A stretch of DNA of 64,000 bases from Rhodocollybia butyracea (lineage: Eukaryota; Basidiomycota; Agaricomycetes; Agaricales; Omphalotaceae), in contig JADNRY010000047.1 in assembly GCA_015501585.1 (NCBI GenBank), forward strand, positions 62,001 through 126,000, given 5' to 3'. Positions within the stretch are counted from its first letter, which is position 1, and the number at the start of each line of letters is the position of its first letter. The notes under the pieces are model-generated. The model saw only the letters and a list, made by a program, of their open reading frames with translations. It was not told where the DNA came from and made no database searches. Below are positions 47,336 to 60,426 of this stretch, piece by piece. Both the position numbers and the translations under genes were made by a program.

Positions 47336-48875
47336 ATGCCTGCTCTGAGTGCTCACAAGCCTCAATCGTCCCCGTATTCACTCAACGACTTGATCCTAGC
47401 CATAGCTTTCATCGAATTCATACTCAGTATGATAGCAGTAGTCCTTATGCGCTATCGCAATGGTACAGTGAACGACATCATATACGTAATTGGGATAGCT
47501 GTGATGGTACCAGGGCTATTGTGAGCGGCGAATTCGTAAAAACCTTGGTAAATATGCTTACCTTGAGATGCCAGAGGGTCCGTAGTCGAGTGGATCGACG
47601 ATAGAAATCAACAAGAGCGGCTGCATGAGATGTTGCGGAAGCGAGATGTTCGATGAGCTACAAACAGTAGTGGAAACACTAGTTCAACGCAAGTGACTAG
47701 TACTGGGCCCATTGACGTTGTGGCTGCCAGAAATAGCCAGGGTGGACAACCAAAGGTCGACCAGAGTGTGGTTGCGGCTAATCCATTGGCGACAATGAGC
47801 ACGAACACACCTTCTATCCGTATCCACTCAACATGCAGCTCGGCGTCCCATTTGGCGTCAAATGAACCACCAGCGCCTTCTCAGACTGAGGAATCGAAGG
47901 CAAGAAGCCAAAACCAGGGATCGGTTCGAATTGGAATTACGAAAGGGGATGATATTGAGCGGGATATACAGCAGCTCGCAACAGCGCGAACCCAGGAGAA
48001 TATGAAGCCAAACGCTGTTCCATTGAACACCTATACTCGTTACTCGACAGTTCCTCCGGTACCAGGTGCTTCGTTATCCGCAGAAGCAAAAGGCATAATC
48101 GAGGAACCAGTTGCGATACGTCCGATTATCGGCAATGAAATGGACACGCAGGGTGGTCGGTCCAGCTGCACATTGACCGTGTCTCCGCACAGTGGGCCCG
48201 AGACCGTTGCGAGTGGTAGTGATAGCCAGTACAATGAGGAAACGGATGTCGGAACGAGAACCGACGAGAACCTGTGGACAACGGGTGCCGTCTCTCTCAT
48301 TTTTGTCGTCAGCTCGACGTTATCTGGCGTGCCTAGTGTGTCATTGCCTTCTCAGGCTGACGATTCCGAGGCGAACCGGACATCGCATCCTACTACCGAG
48401 GAAGGTGGTGTGGTTGGAATGCAGGAGGTTATGGAATCGAGTGGGGTTGAGCTCGGTAGCGTTGTGGTTGGGAATAATGGAGCTGACGATAGCGCACTGG
48501 CCACGAATGCGATCTCTCCCATTCTCGTTACTATCTTGACGTTGCGCATTGCGTCTAACACGTCGCTGTCAATTCAAGCCAAGATTCCGAGGTATTCCAA
48601 GGGATGGACCCTGCTACTGTGGATGTCGATGGAGGAGCACAGGGAAGCAACGTCACGCGTCAACCCCAGATGGTGAACTCGATAATGATGCCATTGCGAA
48701 TAGTAATGCCCGGTGCAGCAAAGGGTTGTGCACTTGTCCAATGACCCACGATGATCTGATGACGACAGGAGAAATGGGGTTGTTACCCCTCCATGAACCG
48801 AGAACTCGATGTGGCCTTTGTTACCAGGCGAGGCCAGAAGAGGAACACGTGGAACTGACTCCGGATGAAGGGTAG
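47336..48875 (+). pseudogene. Ser/Thr-rich membrane-anchored protein D (stop and frameshift)
   Basis: Exon 1 47336-47520 (MPALSAHKPQSSPYSLNDLILAIAFIEFILSM...), intron with GTGAGC, exon 2 from 47575 (GSVVEWIDDRNQQERLHEMLRKRD). An in-frame TGA at 47654-47656 follows RDVR, where other copies read on. Thereafter the frame is open to 48676 with the family motif SQYNEETDVGTRTDENLWTTGAVS. The expected C-terminus (EEHVELTPDEG) appears in another frame ending at 48875, so a second lesion lies near 48550-48670. It is convergent with copy E. Not expected to make a full-length protein. Confidence 0.72.
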
Positions 48876-50082
48876 CTGCGAACGTCCAGACCAAAGAGCG
48901 CCAGCGAAATCATGGGAAGTAAACTGGTCCAAACTGGTTCAATTGGAGTTTCAGGAGTTGGAACAGGAAACAAGAATAAATTTGGTTTCACCTCGCCAGT
49001 AATTGTAGCTTTACCATCGGTTTCCGATGTGTATAGGCATTGAATATTGACATGTTGACATTAATAACACTTGAAATTTATCACTGTCAGGTCATGAAAC
49101 GAAAAGGTAAGAAAGAACGCACCAAGTACTGCGCTGAGCACCCGCACAACTCCAGCTTGACGCTTGAACATGAGAGTTAACAATGCCCTGTATTATGGGG
49201 GGACCAATTGGTAAATATGCCTCGGAACTTCCCATTCAACTAGGATCTCTCAATGGATTTCGTGACTTTGGAGATTTCCGGTCGCAGATGCAGATGCATC
49301 GCTGATGTGTAACTCTTCCAGAGAACTTTTTTAGGTGACTTGAGCGCTTGAGCAGTGAAAGGCAAGTTCCGAATGGCAGGACCGAATCGTGACAAGATCT
49401 CGATCCCGTGACTGCGACTCGGCAAATCCCGATTAGTATTACCCTCATTGACATTAACATCTCCATGTACGGGACTATGTACTCTCTCACACACTGCACC
49501 GTCTTGAATTTGCTTGCACGCCAGCGTCTCTCCTGTGTCTTCCTCTAGTTCGACAATGAAACCAAGTATCAAAATTCCGCAACACTAGAGCCAGGTGAGC
49601 AGTCTTACTAGTTTCTTCGAACAATATAGGAAAGCTGAAACTTGGATTCGGTGGAAAACAGGCTGGTTTTGCTGGCACATACCCGCATCCTAGCCAATCC
49701 TCGATAGCACTCCATTTTCAACCACACCATCGCTACTTTCGGCCTCTGCCGAGAAATCCTGGCTGACGGTGAAGAGCCTCGCTGGAGTTGTGAGTTGTGC
49801 AAGTCCTCAGTGCGTTCTTTCTTGCATTTCTCGTTTCAGAGCCTGAAGATAACATTTTTTTAGGTTTTCTCAACGCCAATGTCTACTTCGATTATATATT
49901 TATCGACAACGGAAAGCAAAGCTGGAAAGACCATTTGTTTTTTTTAATTATCGTTGGTAACCACACACCGAGGTGAGTTAACACCAAATGTGCATATACT
50001 TTCTGATCTCTGAATCAATCAATCTCCAGAAAAATCCGGAACTTACTTCCCGTGACTTCACTCGAGTTCTTCGGGATGGACG
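48876..50082. other. Intergenic region between convergent copies D and E
   Basis: 49060-49135 resembles the DNA downstream of copies A (34690-34755) and F (58990-59070): ...CTTGAAATT...CAG...ATGAAA...AAGGAACGCACC. A 110-aa minus-strand ORF (49240-49572) has no recognisable motif and is not duplicated at the other units. Unlike the A/B pair, no palindrome is present. Confidence 0.45.
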
Positions 50083-51986
50083 TTACTCGTAGTCACCCTC
50101 GGTGGGCCTAGTATCTGGAGGAACTTCCACTTGCTCCTGCTTCCCAGCATCGGTATCCTCACCTGCTAGTAAATGCAACATCCAGCTAGCGGTTGACGGA
50201 GAAGTGTCGCTCGTCATTGGGCTATCGTGGATCACCATTATTTGTTCCCTATACTGTCCAACCTCCACATAATCACCTCCTGAAGTCGCCTCCATCCGCT
50301 CCTGTATTCCTGCTCTATCGCCTTCCGTAGTAGGGTGCAACCCCTGCCCCACCGCGGAATCCTCAGCCTGTGAAGGCAGCGACGACTCGGTCATACTGCA
50401 CAACATCGAGCGGGCAACAAGAATCGAGGGCATGGCACCCGTTGTCAATTGGTCACTGTGGGTTATCATCCCGCGTTGACCAATATCTGTTTCCTCGCTG
50501 TACTGGGTCCAACATCCGGAGATAGTGACTCTATCTTTTCTGCGGAATTGGATTGGTTACCCTGCGTGTCTTGTTCAACGCCATTGTCTGCGGCGGCAAG
50601 ACTCATCGTCACCAGTTCCTCGTTCATGCCTTTTCCCTTAGGAGGGAATGTCGAGCTACGAGCATCTGTACTCGATGTAGCTGTTATGTTTGTCTGGATC
50701 GAGGGCATGGCACTCGTCGTCAATAGGTTATCGTGGGTTATCATCCCGCGTTGACCAATGCCTGATTCCTCGCTGTACTGGCCATCACAGCCGGCCGCAG
50801 TGGTATTGGGTCCAACACTCAGAGATAGTGACTCTATCTCTTCCGTGGGATTGGATCGGTTACTCTGCGTGTCCCGTTCAGCGCCACCGTCTGTGGTGAC
50901 AAGGTTTATCGTCACCAGTTCCTCATTCATACCTTTTCCCTCAGCCAACATCGAAGTGCCCGGCGCTGGAGGGAATGTCGAGCTACGAGCATCTGTCCTC
51001 GACATGGCACCCATCGTCAATGGGTCATTGTGGGCTATCATCCCGCGTTGACCAATGTCTGTTTCCTCGCTGTACTGGCTATCACAGCCGGCTGCAGCAG
51101 TATTGGGTCCAATACCCGGAGATAGTGACTCTATCTTTTCCGTGGAATTGGATTGGTTACCCTGTGTGTCTTGTTCAACGCCACCGTCTGTGGTGACAAG
51201 GTTTATCGTGATCGGTTCCTCGTTCATGCCTTTTCTCTCAGAAAATATCGACACGCCCGGCGCTGGAGGGAATATCGAGCTACGACCATCTGTACTCGAT
51301 GTACTCGATGTAGCAATGATTATCATTATGCTTGTTTGGGTCGACGTTGGTGTGAGCTGCTGCATTTCCAATTGAACGACATTTCTTTTGATAATCTGAA
51401 TCGACCTCTGGTTTTGACCGGGATTCTCAACTTGAGAAAGATGCAGTGGCTCACCCGATGCTGGAAGGGATGTCGAAGGTATAAGAGTGGGAGAAGGGGT
51501 AATCATGCTCGTCGTCGCTGATGGGCTGGGCGCAGTTACACTTCGGTCGATGTCTGCTTGTCCATCCTGACCATTTCCGGCGGCCACAACGTCAACGGGC
51601 CCAGTAATGGACAATTGCGCCGAACTCGTGCTTCCACTACTGCTTGCTGCCCAAAGCGCATCCCGCTCCTGCAGCGTTTCATGCAACCGTTCTTCTTTCC
51701 TTCTGCTGTCGACCCAGTTCACGACAGAACCTCTATCATGTCGACGTCAGTACAGAACACCGGGCTTCCACATACTCGCCGCTCACAGGAACCCTTGGAC
51801 CACCACGACCACCGCAAGTGCGCACAGGGCGTCGTTCACTGCGTCGTTCACTGTACCGTTCACTGTACCGTTGCGCTGCTGCATAAGGATCGCTGCTGTC
51901 ATACCAATGACGAATTTCACGAACGATCCGACTAGAACTAGGTCTTTGAGTGAATACGAGGGCGAATGAGGCTGATGCGTAGACAT
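50083..51986 (-). pseudogene. Ser/Thr-rich membrane-anchored protein E with internal repeats, frameshifted
   Basis: Exon 1 51986-51787 (MSTHQPHSPSYSLKDLVLVGSFVKFVIGMTAAILM..., second hydrophobic stretch LCALAVVVVVQGFL), exon 2 from 51732 (GSVVNWVDSRRKEERLHETLQERD). The tail contains three tandem copies of a 275-297 bp module (TDARSSTFPPAPG...KGMNEELVTINL...QYSEETDIGQRGMI), about 51335 to 50470. In the last copy a 28-nt deletion between two TGG words near 50510 shifts the frame, giving a stop at 50466. The original frame continues as MITHSDQLTTGAMPSILVARS...to 50083. Without the deletion the copy would be the longest of the family. Confidence 0.75.
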
Positions 51987-54880
51987 TCTTGTTCTCTCCA
52001 GGTGTCGCGAGAAAAGCCTCTGGCTCGCGGACCGTGGACGGTTATCATACCATGATACGTTTTACGAACGCAGAATGATATCTGCTATACTACTTATTCT
52101 AGTGGTTTCGCTCTATCTCATTGTTTTAGAAGGCATACTAATACGAAGAAACTTTCTTGACACTTTTGAGTTGAAGTATAGGACTTTTTGGTTGAGCTAA
52201 ACTTTGAAGCTTGAACTTAAAGCTTGAATTTCGTCCCCTCGTGTTCCTATCTCGTATCGGGCCTATCATTACCGAAGGCGCGAGGACATGACGCAAGGAC
52301 ATGGCATACAACGGAAGAAGTATCCGAGCTGAACTAGCTATATCTGCGAGAACTGGTAAGTTTGTCTGCTTGTTTATAATAACAATGCATATTCTATCTT
52401 CTAGGCTCCATATCTCATCCTCTGTCCCTAAGCCCTCATTCAGTCTCGTCCTCGCGGCTTTCAGTAATCTGGAGATATATGGCCCGGATGCTGGTAGTAC
52501 CGAGTCCGAATTCGACTTGGAGGTCTCTAGAATTTCCGTACTAGCCCCAGCGCCCCACGAATACTTCTGTCATTGTTTGATTTCTTGTTATCGCTCTTTG
52601 AGTACAAAGTACAAACTTGTTATATTCCCAAATAACGCGGATTTCATGTTGGCAGCTTAATCGAAACCGATGAACCTCCGATGTGCTAAACCTTCATCTC
52701 CACAGCTATCCACCGCATCAACCCCCGAATAACCCCGGCGCCCCTGTAGGCTGTTGTCTCGAATGTCCAGGTTGACGTCAGAGTGGTATAAGCGCACTAA
52801 GGGGAACCAAAATAACCTGTTGTAACCTGTTCAAGTAGCTGTAAAAGGCAAACTATTTATGGAATAATCTGTACCTATGTGGCAGCCCATGCTACATGTT
52901 GGACCTTGGACTCATATCCAACGTCAAACTCTTTTCACAGTACCAAACCTAAGGGTAGTTGATCATCTCTGCACATCTCACAAATCCCTGTGCAGAGACT
53001 TGATTGTAATTCTCTTTCTCAGCTCTCGTCCTTAGCGCTAGTGGCGATGGATCAATGCGCAGGCTCGGAGAGTCCTCAAAGCCCGCTCCAGCTCGGATTT
53101 CGGGTAATAATGGCTATGAGTGGGGGTGGGGTTCGACATGTGGCATGATTATTCCATAAATAGTTTACCTTTGTACAGCTACAACAGGCTACAACAGGTT
53201 AAGTATTTCGGTTCTCCTTGCGCCCATACTACCCCGCATAACAAAAGTAGTAAATGAAGAAAATGAAATGATAAATCATGAAATGTACATTGCTTGTTCA
53301 CACTAATGAGATTTTATCTATCTCGAATGCGAGAAGGGTGGAAGTCAAGCCTAGTAGACGTCCAGGTCCAATAAGCATTTGTGCATTGGAATCCCGATGC
53401 CGCTGCTATGTAGAAACTTCTCAGCTTTGTGCTCAGTGGAGCCTGTATTCAAATTTCATCGGCCCGAGTCAAAGCTGTGTATACTGAACTGCTCAGGGCC
53501 GATGAGTAAATATCATAAGAATTAGCGACTTTCTATTCATCTTGAGTTGTTTTCTTTCTTATTTGGCGTTCTGTCTCTGTCTGCTCTGACCATCACGCAC
53601 GTTTAAACTTTATACTGGGAGGGCTGTGAGGTGTAAGCCTTTGGTTCCGGTACGAAGGGCCACGAGCTTTAGTTCCGGAATTTCTACCAGTAGAAAGAAT
53701 CCATGTCCGCGGATCTCAAAAGTGAATACAGTATGAGCATAATAGTCGCCAAATAATCATTGTCGAGCCAGTTATAATTGAGATGACCGCGGACCGACCC
53801 CACAACCCCAGACGGATCCCTCTCATTTCCGCCAACGATCCCAATCAAGTTGGTCTGCCCATTAAGCCAATTATCTACTCTCTTCACCCCCTGAGCTCGA
53901 CAGCGTCCGTGTTCAATGATTCTTGTGATTCCGGAGCCTTGGATATTTAAGCGCGCGCGACACGATACTGAGTGTCGCTCGCACTCACACGAATGAGGCC
54001 AAGCATAGAAATAAAGAAAGTCGGGAGAATGCCTTGGCCATCGGAGGGGCGATCCATGACGACAGTGATGGTAATAGGCTTTGCAACGGATGTTTACATT
54101 GATGGCCTTGACCTCTCACCCAGTGGATACAGACTCTGTTTTCGGCTTCTGGAATACCGTACCCAATCAGCGTTCAAAAACCGCGAAAGAACGTGGTTCG
54201 TTGCCCTATGTTTAGCCCCCCGCTCTCACCACGGCTAGAATAGATGCTGGTGACATTCAGTTTATTTAACACCTCTTGGATTCAAGAGTCAGAGCGATGT
54301 GGGAGTATACAAGCTGGGGAGGTTGCAGCGAAGAGTCAGGCTTAGTTTGCATGATGGATGTTATAAAAATTCAACCGAGCGTCCCTTGTCTACCAGCGGC
54401 TCAGAGTTATTGAAACTTGAGAATAAGATACTAGTAAGGAGTCTACTACAGGGCATATATGCACACCAATCGTCGCATTTGGTGTTCAAACACTGAGCTC
54501 GAGAAAAAACAGGGCCTTGACTATACTACACCTGAAAGAGCTCGATGCTAATTCGGAGCTTGTAATGTTCAACAGCCTCAACTAACAGCTATGAGGACCT
54601 TAGGAGACAAGGTTTGTTTGATTTTCTCAATCCAAAATCAAGAGGATATTCCGTCACGGTAGAAGCGTTGATTGGTACAAAATCAGCACGTTCGATCTAT
54701 AATCCCTTGGTCCAACGCGCCACTATCCACCGTTGTTTTTACGGTCCGTTGGAAACCTTTGTTGCAACAGAATGCGGCTCGGATCTGGAACCTTTATTAT
54801 CTGAAAAAAAATCTTGTTTTGTCCTCCCTCCTCCTGCTAATTAAACCTCCTACTAATTAACTTGACAGTGTTTACTTTCG
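51987..54880. other. Upstream DNA of protein E, segment Y' and upstream segment of unit D
   Basis: 52970-53450 is the diverged partner of segment Y (37730-38300). 54250-54690 matches the upstream segments of the other zinc-finger units (GTCAGGCTTAGTTTGCATGATGGATGTTATAA, TAATGTTCAACAGCCTCAACTAACAGCT, AATCAAGAGGA). A 119-aa plus ORF at 52301-52660 contains intron-like ends and no motif, so it is not called. Confidence 0.5.
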
Positions 54881-56002
54881 ATGCACGACTCCTTTTGGAG
54901 CGGACACCACGAAATGCCATCTGGACCCAATTCTGAAGATACATCTCGCCCTGTTGACAAGGAAGACCGGTCAGCATTCAACGACGACATGAACATGATA
55001 TCTAGGTGAAAGTTTTTATTACTATCGGTTCTCGTCGTGATTTTGACCCTCGAAGTTATCTTTACTTTGAAGAGTTTGAGCCTAGTACCCGTGCAGTCCA
55101 CGTTGGCTTCATAGACAGTGTAGACTATACCTTCACCACACTCCAAGATGATAGGTATGGGTTCACAGACTGGAATCCAGGACACCTCGCGCCCCCTGAC
55201 TCCACATCGGGCATGTCGGAAGCAGCTGGCAGCAATACAAACTCGCCAGTATTTGGATATAGTTTCCCCGATCAGTACGACTCGTCATCGTGTCCAACTT
55301 TGGCGCAAGCTCTGGACTTGCCCCCTCTTGTTTTGGGGGGATCATTGCTGTCGGGGGACACAGGCGGTAGCACTGATTCGTCAGTGTTGCCATATTACGA
55401 TTCCATTTGGCAGAGTATATATCCAGCATCGAGGGCTCCACAGTCACCAGTTCTGGATGGAGGTGCTTGGGAGCCGCCTGAAACTCCAAGCAATGCATCT
55501 ATGATCTCCAGAAACTCCTGTCAGACTTTAGAGGACCTGACCCTTGCTCAGCCGCTTCTGAGCGTCGACAAAGGTGATGGGAAGCCTATAGTCGGGGTGC
55601 ATCAAACCTTCTTTTCTAAATGTGATGATTACTTACCGCGGCGAGCCTAGCATGGTGCGCATCCTACCCCAGGAGACACGCCAGTTAGGCGATGCAAAGC
55701 CAAAGGAAGGTTCGAATGCCCCATTCCACACTGCGGAAAGTCATACACCGCGAGACATAATCTACGGGGTACGTCAGTGAACTACCTTCCACGTATGCTA
55801 AGCTTGAACTAACCTCTGACCTCGGATAGGCCACATTGACCGTAAACATCTCGGGAAAATGACCCCGTACAATTGTGAATACTGCGGGAAAGGTTTTACA
55901 GGCTCTCGAGCTCACAAGAGGCATATGCTCAACATGAACGTATGCCCTACATCTCCTTTCGCCAGGGGTGACGCAAACAAGGATTCTCCAGCCCGTGCAT
56001 AG
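54881..56002 (+). CDS. Two-finger zinc-finger protein D, 318 aa
   Basis: Exons 54881-55005, 55056-55596, 55651-55768 and 55830-56002 close in frame. Start MHDSFWSGHHEMPSG; exons 1 and 2 together are 666 bp, as in copy B. Ser/Pro-rich middle (SPVFGYSFPDQYDSSSCPTLAQALDLPPLVLGGSLLS..., NSCQTLEDLTLAQPLLSVDKGDG). Finger 1 C245, C250, H263, H268; finger 2 C277, C280, H293, C300. The C-terminal PTSPFARGDANKD is conserved in all copies. Probably a nuclear DNA-binding protein. It is followed 1.7 kb later by membrane protein F in the same orientation, as in the other units. Confidence 0.83.
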
Positions 56003-57683
56003 AGCTGTCTGACTAGGACCCAACTATATAATACTACATCCAAGAGTTTCTTATACCTAATCTGTAACAAATGATAGATGAAAACTTCAATGATACCTTA
56101 AATGGAGTGGCTGTTGGACATGCTGAGCGTTTGAGCATTTTGAGCATCCGTCATATGTCAAAGCGACTCCACCGTTTAACCATGTTCCTTGAAGTGACTG
56201 GGAGTGCACCCAATTGAGTGATAAAGACGTAGACAGTGCGCTAGAGAATTGGATATCAGAAGTCTCTGGTCGTCAAGATTGTGATGAGAAAGTCACATTG
56301 TTTGAACTTAGTGAATCTCTTCAAAATGTTCTTTGCCTCCGCGTTTAAACTTTATGCACGCTATACGAAATCACGTGAGCGCGCTCTCTCTCCACAACTA
56401 AAGGTCTTAGGTGAGGCTTCAGCACAGCTGATGAGATACATGGAGCAAGGACGAGTGAGCTATAGCAGAAGGTGAACCATTCCTGTAACTCTATTCGTCC
56501 TAAATTTCATCAGGAGGAATATCAATATCGAAAGTTGCGCTATCTGCCAAACGTTAGCATCTCGACGTGTATGATAGTTGTGGATACCCCGGACTGTACC
56601 TCTTTCACTTTGATAACTTCGTTGATATCCACCCCCAGCGCTGAAGTTCCCCACTCTTAACCCTCAATACCGATATATATCACCGAAATGCCCTCAACCC
56701 CTTTCTTCGTAGTTTTCAACGTCTCCTCTGCTCCAAGGCTTCCAACTTTGTAAAAAAAAAATACAGCGGACTGCATCCGAACAGGAAACACTGATGTTCT
56801 TTCATGCGTGATCTAGGCTATCTGCCAGTCGAGCTAGACGAAAGGGTTAACGTTTTCACTGGGAGGCAGAGGTTAGAATAACGTCAATATATGCTCTTGC
56901 GTTGTAGTCGTCGAGATCATCATTTGGTTCCGAAAGATGATCTGTAGCTTTCTCGACCACTGACTTCGGGGTAGGCCGAGCTTGCTTTTCTCTCGTGATC
57001 ATGTCCCTCTTGGTGTTGAAGGTTTGATAGGTTCTGTTTAAGCGCGTTGAAGATTCTCGTAAGTCTAACGCCTTGTTGGCACGTTATTTCTAAGAAAAGG
57101 GAATTGAAAAATCAAAAAAATTACTTGTCAAAGAACGACTAGGCTTCAACTTGAAAAACGTCGTATCTGGAGTCGAGTTACATGAACTCCACATATTTCA
57201 TGAAGAAAATGGATGGTGCACCAAAACAAAACTGGTGTATTCATATATTCATAGCTTCAACCAGCCTCCGTTACATTCCGGCCTCAAGCTGAGCTAGGCC
57301 GTTCGAGACCCGATTCTCCAGGTTCAGTATTGCTGCCCGGGCTCGATAATGAACAAGGATGGAAATAAGGCCGCCGAGGCTGGTAAAAAGACACTTCACG
57401 CGTAACGGATAGCATGACCCCAACCAAAATGAGATCTAGTACTGACTGGTATCTGTGTTGCTTCCGTATTAGTACAAGTACGACATGGAGAAAGAGACTG
57501 CTCACATGTCCAGAAATTAGGTTTGATGAAAAGTGCACAGGAATAGTGACCTAGCCACCTCGTCCCTTGGACTACAGCGTCGAGAAGTGTTATTAGAGGT
57601 CGCCTTTACTAGTGAGAGACAACGTACGGGGAGAGTGTACATTAGTACAGTACAGACACAAAGATATGATGCAAAAAGTCAGA
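56003..57683. other. Intergenic region between zinc finger D and membrane protein F
   Basis: No gene is supported. The stretch 56500-56560 matches about 31440-31500 of unit A. Near 57260-57290 the phrase CTCCGTTACATTCCGGCCTC echoes segment Z' (46600-46625). It holds short A runs but no clear element. Confidence 0.45.
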
Positions 57684-58824
57684 ATGCCTGCTAATAATCC
57701 TCATCTTCCTGTTTATTCTCTCAAAGACTTGATTCTAGTTGGAGCATTTGTCAATTTCGTACTCGGTATGACAGCTGCAGTCCTTATGCGCCACCATAAT
57801 GGTACGGTCAACGATACCGTATGGGTTATTGGATTGGTGGTAATGGTACAAGGGTTCCTGTGAGCGACAAATTTATGGTCGCGTGGTGGCGTACTTACCT
57901 TTGCATGCTAGAGGTTCTGTGGCAGACTGGGTCGACAGTAGAAGACGAGAAATCTGGTTGCACGAGATCTTGCAAGAGCGAGATGCGCCAGAAGCGGCGA
58001 CGAATGGGTGTGGAAACACAAGTTCAGTGCAAACGTCCAATACTGGGCCCATTTACATCGCGGCAAACATAAATGGCCAGGATGGACAAGCAGCAATCGA
58101 TGAAAGTGTAGTTTTAACCAATCCATTGACGGCAACGAACACAAATACTCCCACTTCTACCCTTATTCATTCGACCTATAGCTCGGCGTCCATGCTGGCG
58201 TCGGACGAGTTGTCGCTGCCTTCTCAAACTGTGAGTTTTGAGGAAAAAGATCGAAACCAGGCATCGGCTCGGATTTCCGAAGGAGATGGCGTTGGACTGG
58301 AAATGCAGCAGCTCACGCCAGCACTGATCCACGGAAACATGGCGATAAACATAGCTCCATTGGCCACAGATACTCGTAACTCGGAATTCCTGTCAGCGCC
58401 GGGTGCTTCGTTGCCTGCCGAGGCAAATGGCATAGACGAGAAACTGGTTGAAATATATCCTGTCACCAACGTTGGAATGGACACGCAGGGTAACCACACA
58501 GAAGAGACAATGCCAACGTATCCATGCACTGTGCCCGACACCGTCGTTACTACCGCTAGTCAGTACAACGAGCGAACCGATATTGGAACGATAACTCACA
58601 ATAATTCATTGACAAACAACGGTATCTCTCCCATTCTTGTCGCTACGTCGATATTCCCTGTGATGTCTAATGGACTTCGCTCCCCGATGCATTCTCAGGC
58701 TGAGGATTCCGAGGAAAACAAAGAATGGCCTATGGAGGGCGAAGGCACAGCGCAAGAGCACGTGAAAGTGACTCATGTGAAGGTAGTTGCTGCGAGTAAT
58801 GCCCAGCGACGTCTTGGAAAGTAG
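57684..58824 (+). CDS. Ser/Thr-rich membrane-anchored protein F, 362 aa
   Basis: Exons 57684-57859 and 57912-58824 close in frame. MPANNPHLPVYSLKDLILVGAFVNFVLGMTAAVLM...then VWVIGLVVMVQGFL gives two hydrophobic segments. After the intron GSVADWVDSRRREIWLHEILQERD is a conserved charged helix-like block. The tail is rich in Ser, Thr, Pro and Ala with the family motif SQYNERTDIGTITHNNSLTNNGISPILVATS. No lesion is seen. Together with copy B it is the best representative of the family. It has no known domain by eye; two N-terminal transmembrane helices with a long soluble tail is inference. Confidence 0.75.
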
Positions 58825-60420
58825 ATCGGTCCTGGTCCTTGTCGAATATGCCCTCGGGTCCAAAAAAGCTTTCTGCCTTTTCCAATCAGGGACCACGACA
58901 GGGACATATTTTGCGTCAATACTCACCTTCACGGCAGTTCTAATTCGTGTAAAACAAATCGTCTTTCAGCGCTCTAATTTTCATTTTTTAACGTTGGCAT
59001 CGGGAAGGCTTGCTTGCTTGAAATGCAATGTTCAGTTTGTGAAAGATAAAGGTGAGAATGGACGCACTGAGCCCGTTCAGCCTGAGCCTAGGCCAAGACC
59101 AGCGATGCACTTCTACCATTGAAGATGATGGGCTTGAAAACACAATGCTGTCAAAAACTTGTGTAACATACGTGTCCCAGAAAAGACAACCTATTTACCA
59201 GCTTCCTCAGCTTTCTCCAGCGTTCGAATCAAATGTAAATATCGCTCACCTGGCTTATTTTATTCCTTTTACCGAACTAGACGTGCTGACTTTCTGTGGG
59301 GCATCGAAGGAAGAGGGAAAATGCAGACAGTTAACAGGGCGATTTGGTACCAGTTAACAGAGCGATTTGGTACCAATTACGCTCAAAATCAGTCGGTCAC
59401 TTCTCAGTTCGCCGGGTAGTTTGCACACATACAGTTTGTAGACGCGAATCACTCTGGATATGATCACGAGGCCCTCGGGCATTATTCAAGTTGACGGGTA
59501 GTAGAACCCTAATTTTTTTGTACGAAAACTGTCGCCAATGCAGTGCAGTAGTAAAGTGCACTGCATCGTAGAACTAGCAAAGAAACAAAAGTTTGAGCCC
59601 TCTCCTGCCCTTTCCTGCCCTTTCCCAGCTCCTTTCCCCACTTCAAAACACAAGCTCGAAGCATGCAAAGTAAAGTAACTGCCATAAGTACTATATCAAG
59701 CGGTTCCCATCTGTCATATTGCGCTTTTCGTCCAATCTTTAGTTCTTTCACTTCTTCACCTCCGTCAAGCTCACCCAGTCCTTATGCCAAATTCTGTATT
59801 TCCTTGGCTTCCAAATATCAAGCTATTTCTTGTTGTGTATCGGAAGGGCAGTCACGAAGGCTCCCGTGCGACGTTGTGAATGCCTTGATAGTCCATCTAC
59901 TATCCTTATCTTCGAGCGATTCTGGTTTGTAACTGGTGCCAGAGCTAGAGAATCTTGATTTTATGCTGGACACCGTGACAGTGTGTCCCGACTCCCTTCG
60001 TTTACTGCTTTGGTCAAAGTCAAAGCGGGACATACCGAACTCCGTCCCAGAACTGGGTCAGACTGAGATAGCCTATAGATAACTTGCGGGTTTGCATTCG
60101 TCTTGAGAAGTTGCTAAGAAGTTCATCCGGTAGGAGGGCTAGTATGAGGACACAACGGATGTGAAACTAGTATAACTAATTATATTCTGTACTTGCTGAT
60201 ATATCCATACAACGAGCTTTCTGACCTGTGCAGGAGCTTAAGCTCCAAAATTTTAACTAGTAGAAGAATATCCAGGGTATCTGGCGGATCCTCATCCTTT
60301 TCGCCGTTGAGAAAGAGATATCGTAGTGGTAACAACGCTAGTACGTATCTGTTAATAGGCTTCTAAGGATACTAGACTTACTATGTACCCCGACTAATCC
60401 GTTTAGGTCTTTGGATGTAA
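58825..60420. other. Intergenic region downstream of protein F
   Basis: 58990-59070 matches DNA downstream of copies A and D. A direct repeat CAGTTAACAG.GCGATTTGGTACCA occurs twice at 59328-59376. 60236-60280 resembles 53660-53705 (GAGCTT.AG.TCC.AAATTT...AGTAGAA). No partner membrane-protein gene on the minus strand is visible here. Confidence 0.45.
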
Positions 60421-60426
60421 AAGCTT

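Noticed and set aside
49240..49572. 110-aa minus-strand ORF as a gene
   Set aside because: It reads plausibly but has no motif, no splice support that I can see and no counterpart at the homologous positions of the other units.
52301..52660. 119-aa plus-strand ORF as a gene
   Set aside because: It contains GTAAGT and TTCTAG intron-like ends within the frame and no recognisable domain; the duplicate unit does not conserve it.
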